A stretch of DNA of 23,329 nt from Actinomycetota bacterium (GTDB lineage Bacteria; Actinomycetota; Acidimicrobiia; Acidimicrobiales; Aldehydirespiratoraceae): positions 1 to 23,329 of the forward strand of contig JAAXHB010000050.1 of assembly GCA_012271125.1 (NCBI GenBank), given 5' to 3'. Each line of letters begins with the position of its first letter. Positions within the stretch are counted from its first letter, which is position 1. Shown one piece after another: positions 7,186 to 12,384 of this stretch. Both the position numbers and the translations under genes were made by a program. The notes below the pieces were generated by a model. The model worked only from the letters and a program-made list of their open reading frames with translations. It made no database searches and was not told the DNA's origin.

Positions 7186-7511
7186 ATGACCACCTACGAC
7201 GCGTTTAGATCGGTCAACACTCGAGATGAAATCCTGGGTCAAATCCAAAAACTCACAAACGCTATAATCGAGAAACGCGAGTATACGAACTCCGCTCGGC
7301 GAATACGTCAACTACTCGCAGCGTCCGAAGTTAGAACTCGCTTAGCCCGTAACGAGATCCTGAAGTAGAATCAATTCTCAGAGGCAGAAGGCCGTGGCCT
7401 TGGGATTCGGACTACGAAACCCTAAAACCTGCCAAAAGTATCCTTAACATGCTCAATAAACTTGATCAAATCGACAAGGGCTCAACAAAACTGCCTAACC
7501 GTTTCACGTGA
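7186..7511 (+). pseudogene. parS-linked small protein, copy 3, frameshifted
   Basis: The first 60 codons (ATG 7186 to TAG 7366-7368) are clearly paralogous to copy 1: RRIRQLLAASEVRTRLARNEI matches QRILRLLAASEVRTQFARNEI, and both have a similar helix before it. Right after NEILK the frame stops. In another frame, 7428-7478 encodes PAKSILNMLNKLDQIDK, which matches the copy 1 end ADSILELLNRLAQLDK. The homology thus continues after a one-base type frame change near 7353-7368. The shifted frame ends at a TGA inside parS site 4. Either the gene is decaying or a frameshift is used; decay is the simpler reading. Confidence 0.6.
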
Positions 7512-7515
7512 AACA
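7500..7515. promoter_or_regulatory. parS-like site 4 (ParB binding)
   Basis: CGTTTCACGTGAAACA, one difference from consensus at the outermost base; the inner 14 bp are perfect. It abuts the rsmG stop codon (7516-7518). Confidence 0.9.
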
Positions 7516-8160
7516 TTAGCCCAGAAGGGGAGTGCGTTTTCTGACTGATGCGCTGCGGGGTAGCTGGTTCGGCATTACAGAAACGCGTTCGACGGCTGCA
7601 AACTGACCCGTATCAACCTCCCAGGACGTTCGAAGCTCGCAGCCTGTCAAGGATTTTAGGTTGGAACGACCCCACTCGGCTCGTGTGTCATCAGATACCG
7701 ACGTAACCAGCGACGCCCCAACCTTCAACAACAGCAACCCACATTCAGCTAACTCCGAAACCGTTCCAAACAACCTTGCGACGCCGCCGTCAAATCCACC
7801 TTGGTTTGCTTGAGCGAAATCATCTAGGCGGGCATGCTCAACAGCCACTCGTTTCTCTAACCTCAAACGTTGCACTGCGATTTCAGCAATATCACAACGT
7901 TTGAGGCTTGAATCCACCAGCGTCCAACGTGTCTGAGGTAACTGCAACGCCAACAAAATCCCTGGCACGCCAACACCAGAGCCCATATCTACAAGATTCA
8001 AGTCCTCAGCATCTCTCCAGACAGATAAAACAAACCCTTTGGCGTGCTCATACAGCTCTTTAACCGATACATCCCCCAGCGCACCTACCTTGCGAGCCGG
8101 CAACCACGCATCTTCCAAAACCCTCAGGGCACTCTGTATGTCATCAGATCGAGCGTGCAT
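7516..8160 (-). CDS. rsmG: 16S rRNA (guanine-N7) methyltransferase RsmG (GidB)
   Basis: A 214-residue SAM-dependent Rossmann methyltransferase that modifies a guanine of the 16S rRNA 530 loop (G527 in E. coli numbering). The SAM-binding motif I is LVDMGSGVGVPGILLA (~residues 57-72), followed by the acidic strand end TLVDSSLKRCDIA and later FDGGVARLFG. Length is close to the family norm, with a slightly short N-terminus. ATG 8160 has TATGCT 6 nt upstream on its strand. A 186-bp gap separates it from jag, so it may have its own promoter. It is normally next to parA in actinobacteria; here the small-gene array intervenes. Confidence 0.92.
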   Translation of the reverse strand: MHARSDDIQSALRVLEDAWLPARKVGALGDVSVKELYEHAKGFVLSVWRDAEDLNLVDMGSGVGVPGILLALQLPQTRWTLVDSSLKRCDIAEIAVQRLRLEKRVAVEHARLDDFAQANQGGFDGGVARLFGTVSELAECGLLLLKVGASLVTSVSDDTRAEWGRSNLKSLTGCELRTSWEVDTGQFAAVERVSVMPNQLPRSASVRKRTPLLG

Positions 8161-8211
8161 AACTGAAGCATAAAGAGTTGGACTAGCGGGGTTGCTTGTG
8201 AGCAGGGGTGA

Positions 8212-8332
8212 AGTTGGAAAGTTTTTTCTGTGACGTTGAGCGGTAGCGAGAGACTGGGTAGGTCTGTCGAAAGAGAAGGAACGCAGGCTCGAAGCGTTAA
8301 GCCGCTCTGGAGCAGAAAAAAGCTTTTCAACT
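8212..8332. other. Long inverted repeat enclosing smaller hairpins (possible structured RNA or cruciform)
   Basis: This fills most of the 186-bp jag-rsmG gap. Arms 8212-8230 and 8313-8332 pair over 19 positions with one bulged base (8322) and one G-T pair. Inside, GAGCGG (8238-8243) pairs with CCGCTC (8302-8307), 8247-8254 pairs with 8262-8269 with one mismatch, and AACGC (8280-8284) pairs with GCGTT (8294-8298). The result is a multibranched fold. The G-T pair is allowed only in a plus-strand RNA; in a minus-strand RNA it is a C-A mismatch. No coding sequence is convincing here. Confidence 0.5.
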
Positions 8333-8346
8333 GAAGCCCGTCAAGG

Positions 8347-9321
8347 TTAGGTAGGGGCGATTACCACGTAGCGGTGGGGTTCCGTGTCTTCACTGCGTGT
8401 AACAACGCCGTCAATGTCGGCTGCCGTATAGTGAATAACACGCCTATCGCTCAGCATCATCGGCTCAAAACTAACCTCTTCGCCAGTTTCAAGCACTTGA
8501 GCAGCCATTTCATTGGTGAATTTCACCAATGCACTCTCACGACGCTCCCTAAATCCGCCAATATCCATACGAATACGGCCTTCATGAATAGTTCCACCAG
8601 AGCGCTGCAAGACGGTTCTAGCAAGCTCATCAATGGCGTTGGCGGTCAGTCCCCGAGGTCCGACCAACACACCTAGCTCGTCATCACCAGTCTGACTATG
8701 TGCCTCGATACGAATGATGCGGGTGTCTCGATCTGTGCGCACCTCGTTTCTCGTGAAAACAAGTGACACATCAACGATTTCAGCCAAACCCGCCACAAAA
8801 GACTCTGCCAAGCTTGCCTGATCTTCTAACGACATATCAGGCCGCTCAGATTCTTCGTTGCTCACTGCTCGCTCCCTTCTTCGAGAATCGTCTCTACGGG
8901 AATTACCTCTACTGGAATTGTCCCCACGCGAATTATCGTGGCTACCATTCCTAGAACGACCTCGAGGCGCATTCCGCGAGCCGTTTCGAGACCCATTGTG
9001 TGATTCACGCTCGGCACCAGCATCACGCCGGTTCGAACCCCGATCTCGACTGCCATTTCGGTCACCAGAGCCGTTGCTTGCCCGGTCATACGAACGGCTG
9101 TTGTTGCGCTTACGGCCTCTGCCACGCTCAATTCTCGGACGTACTGGGGTAGGGCGAATCCGTGCTCGGATTCGAGCCTCTTCTTTGACACGACCGAACA
9201 TGCCGGTCTTGCCTTCGGAAATGACTTCTATGTCCGCATCGGATTCATCTACGCCAAGCTCGTCTAATGCTAATTCTTTTGCGTTATCGAGAGACTCCGC
9301 AGCTATTTCTATCCATTCCAT
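8347..9321 (-). CDS. jag: Jag/KhpB-type RNA-binding protein (Jag_N, KH, R3H)
   Basis: A 324-residue protein. The Jag_N domain (MEWIEIAAESLDNAKELALDEL, with SEGKTGMFGRV) spans residues 1-50. A long Arg/Asn/Ser/Gly-rich linker runs ~62-160 (many NGSR and DNSRG repeats). The KH domain has GPRG at 221-224, and the C-terminal R3H has RRVIH at 293-297 with VTRSEDTEPHRYVVI. It is expected to bind RNA and, with KhpA partners, to influence cell elongation and envelope functions. I take ATG 9319-9321, which has AGGAG 6 nt upstream, over the longer open frame to 9396. It follows yidC in the same direction. The linker is much longer than usual and partly built from 15-bp repeats. Confidence 0.93.
   Translation of the reverse strand: MEWIEIAAESLDNAKELALDELGVDESDADIEVISEGKTGMFGRVKEEARIRARIRPTPVRPRIERGRGRKRNNSRSYDRASNGSGDRNGSRDRGSNRRDAGAERESHNGSRNGSRNAPRGRSRNGSHDNSRGDNSSRGNSRRDDSRRRERAVSNEESERPDMSLEDQASLAESFVAGLAEIVDVSLVFTRNEVRTDRDTRIIRIEAHSQTGDDELGVLVGPRGLTANAIDELARTVLQRSGGTIHEGRIRMDIGGFRERRESALVKFTNEMAAQVLETGEEVSFEPMMLSDRRVIHYTAADIDGVVTRSEDTEPHRYVVIAPT
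8900..8944. repeat. 15-bp period repeats in the jag linker
   Basis: GAATT starts at 8900, 8915 and 8930, each beginning a related 15-bp unit. In the protein (minus strand) they give the DNSRG-DNSSR-GNSRR series. The units are diverged. Confidence 0.6.
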
Positions 9322-9402
9322 TTGAACTCCTAAATTCAAAAAAGGCACGAATACACAACGTGTGCTGAGTGGCTTCGTTGCCAACTCTGTTCGCACACGT
9401 GC

Positions 9403-10632
9403 TCATCGCCGTTTCCTTTTGTTCTTGCTTCGATTTGGTACCGAATGCTTTGCCTTGGTACCACTGGTTGTGGTGCGCCCACTCGGAGCACGACCACGAG
9501 ACGGTGCCTTGCCCGAGCGTCCAGCGCTCGAAGCACGTTTGGCACCTTGCTGACCTTTTGAAGGCTGACCTCCTGAGGGTTGACCCTTTGAGGACTGCCC
9601 TCGTGAAGGTGCAGCAGCATGAGGTGAACCGCCACCTCGTTTAGGCGCTTTAGGCCTAGTTGACTTTGTAGAGGAACTAGACGACCCCTTGCCTAGTTCC
9701 TTCTGTCCTTTACCCAGTTCTTTAGGCGAATCATCAGACTTGTCGCCTGACTTCCGCTGTTGAGCTACCTGTGCTCCTAAAGAACCTTCCTTAGAATACA
9801 AAGACCTTGTTATGTAACCCTGTTGACCTATGCGGAACAACGCGGAAATAATGAAATAAACAACCACCGCAGCCGGAATCGTGTACGAAATAATCGGCAA
9901 AAAGTACGGGATCAGCTTCATGATCGTTTGCTGCGTTGGATTGATAGCCGCCGCACTGGATTGACGACGCTGAATCTGATGCTGTTGAAAAAGCCCAGTA
10001 ATCAACACCAACAACATCATGAACAAGTAGGGGAGTGCGGTAACAATCCCTTCAGACATGGCATCACCGGCAGTCCTTGAAAGGTCAACACCCCAAGACA
10101 CCATCTCGGTTTTACCGCTCAGGCTCTTGTATAACTCAGAGCTATGCGACACAAAGTCAGGGTCAAAGTCCAAATCTCTACCAACTACAGGCGTCGCCAT
10201 GTAGTCCCTTGATCCACCACCAGCACCGTTTGCATAACGTTGAACGGTGAAACCCAATTGCGTACCAATGTCGGTTGCACGTCTCGTCAATCCCCGAACG
10301 ACCTGATAAATCACCAAAAACAACGGTGCCTGCACAAGCAACGGCAAGCATCCACCCAATGGGTTCATACCATGTTCCTTGTAAAACTCCATAGATGCCT
10401 CGTTCATCGCCTGGCGATCACCACGGTGCTTTTGTTGAATCTTCTTAAGCTCAGGTGCCAACAGCTGCATTTGCAGCATCGAGCGTGTGCCCTTCATTGT
10501 CAACGGTGTCACCACCGTCATCGCAATCAAAGTCAAGAAAATGATTGCCATGCCATAGGAAGGCCAAAGATCGTAGAACCAGGCCAGCAGCCAGGTCATC
10601 ACGTTAAATAGAGGATCAAACAAGTTAGCCAT
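9403..10632 (-). CDS. yidC: Membrane protein insertase YidC
   Basis: A 409-residue Oxa1/YidC/Alb3 family insertase of the inner membrane. Membrane segments lie about 25-43, 96-115 (GGCLPLLVQAPLFLVIYQVV), 197-215 (ALPYLFMMLLVLITGLF) and 243-266 (FLPIISYTIPAAVVVYFIISAL). The first cytoplasmic loop has the charged helical hairpin (LAPELKKIQQKHRGDRQAMNE), and the conserved groove Arg is probably in KGTRSM (~50). A ~75-residue polar segment follows the second membrane segment. The last ~120 residues are a basic, low-complexity cytoplasmic tail (GQPSK repeats, ending KNKRKRR), possibly ribosome-interacting. GGAG 8 nt upstream supports ATG 10632. It overlaps yidD by 8 nt. Confidence 0.96.
   Translation of the reverse strand: MANLFDPLFNVMTWLLAWFYDLWPSYGMAIIFLTLIAMTVVTPLTMKGTRSMLQMQLLAPELKKIQQKHRGDRQAMNEASMEFYKEHGMNPLGGCLPLLVQAPLFLVIYQVVRGLTRRATDIGTQLGFTVQRYANGAGGGSRDYMATPVVGRDLDFDPDFVSHSSELYKSLSGKTEMVSWGVDLSRTAGDAMSEGIVTALPYLFMMLLVLITGLFQQHQIQRRQSSAAAINPTQQTIMKLIPYFLPIISYTIPAAVVVYFIISALFRIGQQGYITRSLYSKEGSLGAQVAQQRKSGDKSDDSPKELGKGQKELGKGSSSSSTKSTRPKAPKRGGGSPHAAAPSRGQSSKGQPSGGQPSKGQQGAKRASSAGRSGKAPSRGRAPSGRTTTSGTKAKHSVPNRSKNKRKRR
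9550..9609. repeat. Four 15-bp tandem repeats in the yidC tail
   Basis: Units begin at 9550, 9565, 9580 and 9595 and resemble CTGACCTTTTGAAGG with a few differences each. They encode the five-residue GQ(S/P)SK series of the C-terminal tail. Confidence 0.75.
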
Positions 10633-10978
10633 TGCCTGCTCCGCAATCCTTGCTGTAACTCAACTCGGTTTCACGTGAAACTTCTACAATTGGCAATTCT
10701 CCAACAAACTGGTCTCCAACAAACTGGCTACCAACGAGCTTGCTCTGAATAGCGTCTTCTGAACCGGGGACTGGATCCCACCCCATCGATCCCAACGGAT
10801 GACAACGACACAACCGTCGTACAGTCAGCCAGCTGCCCTTTGCGGTGCCATGTAGTTCCAATGCTTCAAGCGCATAACTAGAACATGTTGGCATATATCG
10901 ACACACTGGCGGAAACGCAGCACTTACGTACTGGTATCCACGAATCATCGTGTGAATCACAGTTGTTGATAACTTCAT
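10625..10978 (-). CDS. yidD: Membrane protein insertion efficiency factor YidD
   Basis: A 117-residue protein. The family core is plain: IRGYQYVSAAFPPVCRYMPTCSSYALEAL, HGTAKGSWLTVRRLCRCHPLG and WDPVP. It helps YidC-dependent insertion at the membrane. The C-terminal ~45 residues are non-conserved; they contain a tandem VGSQF-VGDQF repeat and a VSRET stretch that is encoded by a parS-like palindrome. The start overlaps the rnpA stop as ATGA, and its end overlaps yidC by 8 nt, so the block is translationally coupled. Confidence 0.95.
   Translation of the reverse strand: MKLSTTVIHTMIRGYQYVSAAFPPVCRYMPTCSSYALEALELHGTAKGSWLTVRRLCRCHPLGSMGWDPVPGSEDAIQSKLVGSQFVGDQFVGELPIVEVSRETELSYSKDCGAGNG
10667..10682. 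promoter_or_regulatory. parS-like site 5, inside yidD
   Basis: GGTTTCACGTGAAACT: the inner 14 bp match the parS consensus perfectly and the two outer bases differ. It is read as VSRET in YidD. It is the site closest to oriC, about 3.4 kb away. Confidence 0.8.
10698..10727. repeat. Perfect 15-bp tandem duplication in yidD
   Basis: TCTCCAACAAACTGG occurs at 10698-10712 and again at 10713-10727 without differences; a diverged third unit follows (10728-10742). It keeps the reading frame. Confidence 0.9.
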
Positions 10979-11412
10979 CTTATTTTTACTAATTTTGTAA
11001 CTGATTTAAAGGCTTTTTCCACTAAATTGCTCAGTTGAGAATGCGAGAAATCTTCCAACGACTGGAACGCACCAACGATGTACCCCCCAGGTGCCAACTC
11101 ATCAGAATGGGCAAGATCTTGCAAAATCGCTTTCAATCTACGCCGAACTCGATTCCGCACTACGGCTGAACCAACAGACTTTGGCACCACATAAGCAACC
11201 GCCACCTCATTCATATCGTTTGCAGGCATATCGTTTGCAGGCAAATATGTCACACGCAGAGGTCCACTTCGCGTCGAATACCCATGAGTGCGCACTTGCT
11301 CGAGCCTGCTCCTACCAGACAACGACGTCAAACCAGTCACCTTTCTAAATGACTCCGTAGGTGCTGTCATCAAAGCGGAGACGCGGGTTGCTGAAGCGTT
11401 GGGCATTGCCAT
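10975..11412 (-). CDS. rnpA: Ribonuclease P protein component
   Basis: The protein subunit of RNase P, which assists the catalytic RNA in tRNA 5' maturation. The family's RNR box is clear in SAVVRNRVRRRLKAILQDL, after the strand-forming AVAYVVPKSVG. The N-terminal RSRLEQVRTHGY matches the usual first helix. The start is uncertain: ATG 11412 (145 residues) and ATG 11406 give long forms, ATG 11370 (131 residues) is closer to the family length, and a TTG at 11421 is also open. None has a clear Shine-Dalgarno. A tandem PANDM-PANDM repeat sits in a loop after the first strand. It is followed by yidD with a 4-nt overlap. Confidence 0.93.
   Translation of the reverse strand: MAMPNASATRVSALMTAPTESFRKVTGLTSLSGRSRLEQVRTHGYSTRSGPLRVTYLPANDMPANDMNEVAVAYVVPKSVGSAVVRNRVRRRLKAILQDLAHSDELAPGGYIVGAFQSLEDFSHSQLSNLVEKAFKSVTKLVKIR
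11212..11241. repeat. Perfect 15-bp tandem duplication in rnpA
   Basis: CATATCGTTTGCAGG occurs at 11212-11226 and 11227-11241; two further bases also match. It encodes the doubled PANDM in RnpA. Confidence 0.9.
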
Positions 11413-11420
11413 GAGAGACA

Positions 11421-11464
11421 AGGCGGAATCCGCCTCTTGCGAATCTAGGAAATCTCAGGCGGAT
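11421..11464 (-). promoter_or_regulatory. Alternative hairpins at the rpmH-rnpA junction
   Basis: In the minus-strand RNA three segments share one sequence: ATCCGCCT (11464-11457), AGGCGGAT (11435-11428) and TCCGCCT (11427-11421). The middle one can pair with either neighbour: an 8-bp stem that closes over the rpmH stop codon, or a 6-bp stem with a 3-nt loop just before the rnpA start. No T-run follows, so a classical terminator is unlikely. Confidence 0.5.
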
Positions 11465-11589
11465 AGATGGGCCCGGCCACGGCGGCGGCGTGCTCGTATC
11501 ACGGCACGACCTCCTCGTGTGCGCATCCGGACCCTAAATCCATGTGTTTTCTTGCGTTTTCTGTTGTTTGGTTGAAAAGTGCGTTTCAT
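11455..11589 (-). CDS. rpmH: Large ribosomal subunit protein bL34
   Basis: A 44-residue, very basic protein, MKRTFQPNNRKRKKTHGFR at the start and RRRRGRAHLSA at the end, the textbook L34 sequence and length. It belongs to the 50S subunit. The start ATG (11589-11587) has TCCTCC on the plus strand at 11593-11598, i.e. GGAGGA on the coding strand, 3 nt before the start. It is the first gene of the minus-strand block and is divergent from dnaA, with 795 bp between them. Confidence 0.97.
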   Translation of the reverse strand: MKRTFQPNNRKRKKTHGFRVRMRTRGGRAVIRARRRRGRAHLSA

Positions 11590-12384
11590 TGTTCCTCCAA
11601 GCCCACCCGGGCCGTTGTCATCCTGACTCTCGACTCCCTTGAACTAACTCTCTTAGTCGGAAGCCTTACCTTGCTGCTTGTCTTAGTTAATGCCTGTTCT
11701 GTTAATGCTTGTCCTGCGGTCTGCTTTCTGCGGTGTCTTTGAGCGAGACTTATCTCCGCTTCAGAGAACTTGCCTAAGGCTACGCGCTCTCACCCCCATT
11801 TCCACCCACCCCAGATACATACCCAAACACTTACCGCACACCTTGCCCAAGACCCACCACGACACTCAGCACACACCCCACCCAAAGCCCCGATAAAACG
11901 TTGGTGACAGAAAAAGCTCTCCAAGCGAGACCCGTCCGGGTGGACGTGAGTGGGCTGGCAGGGTTGAATGCGCGCAACGCTTGCGTGAGCACATTCAAGT
12001 CTGATAAAGGCCAACTCACACAGCAACGGCTAAACGCACAAGCTGCCCGACGCCCACCACACATTCAAGGCCGCTCAAGGCCACGAACGCAGTTTCAGAT
12101 TAGGCGCAAGGTGAGTGAGAGTAGAGGGTTTGGCCGGTAGGGCTACTGAGTTTCTTACATTTGTGTAGTTTCAAAGGTGCATTTTTGACCTGACCTGCGA
12201 TTTTTAAGAGAGACGTTTTTACGGTTTGCGCTAGGTGTGCGCTAAGTGTTCTACTAATCGCCACGAGCACGATCAAAACGCCAGCGAGCCACCAGCCTCG
12301 GCTCCACACAATTGGCAAAGATCAGCTCACCCAAACGTCCGCCCCGCAGGTTGTGTTTACAACTTGTTAATTTCGAGAGCAGCG
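11590..12384. other. rpmH-dnaA intergenic region, no convincing gene
   Basis: Short open frames occur on both strands but have no family resemblance, good start or codon pattern. The stretch must carry the divergent promoters of rpmH and dnaA. I cannot fix either one: TTGACC at 12185-12190 and TACGGT at 12220-12225 are only isolated candidates. I see no good DnaA box. Visible structure: a C/A-rich, G-poor stretch on the plus strand (~11788-11893), a TCAAGGCC pair (12064-12081) and an 11-bp tandem repeat (12228-12249). Confidence 0.6.
12228..12249. repeat. 11-bp tandem repeat upstream of dnaA
   Basis: GCGCTAGGTGT (12228-12238) is followed directly by GCGCTAAGTGT (12239-12249), 10 of 11 identical. 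Spacing of one helical turn, about 135 bp before the dnaA start, would suit a protein-binding site. Confidence 0.6.

Noticed and set aside
6681..7311. Minus-strand open frames (142 and 110 codons) opposite small genes 1-3
   Set aside because: Antisense to genes with paralogous protein conservation; their sequences show no conserved motif apart from the palindromic VSRET.
7388..7401. AAGGCC-GT-GGCCTT palindrome as a terminator
   Set aside because: Loop of two bases is too tight for an RNA hairpin and no T-run follows.
8124..8330. 68-codon minus-strand frame between jag and rsmG
   Set aside because: Covers the inverted-repeat element and runs into rsmG out of frame; no motif or ribosome binding site.
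8745..8760. parS-like sequence CGTTTCTCGTGAAAAC inside jag
   Set aside because: Four mismatches to the consensus including the palindrome core; probably chance.
8858..9325. Plus-strand Arg/Leu-rich frame of 155 codons
   Set aside because: Exact antisense of the repetitive jag linker; low complexity explains its length.
11831..12140. Overlapping frames on both strands in the rpmH-dnaA gap
   Set aside because: No family resemblance, no good start signals, and both strands equally open.
12235..12384. 50-residue in-frame extension of DnaA from GTG 12235
   Set aside because: Residues are unlike DnaA N-termini, no ribosome binding site, and the extension overlaps the repeat and promoter region. 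ATG 12385 is preferred.
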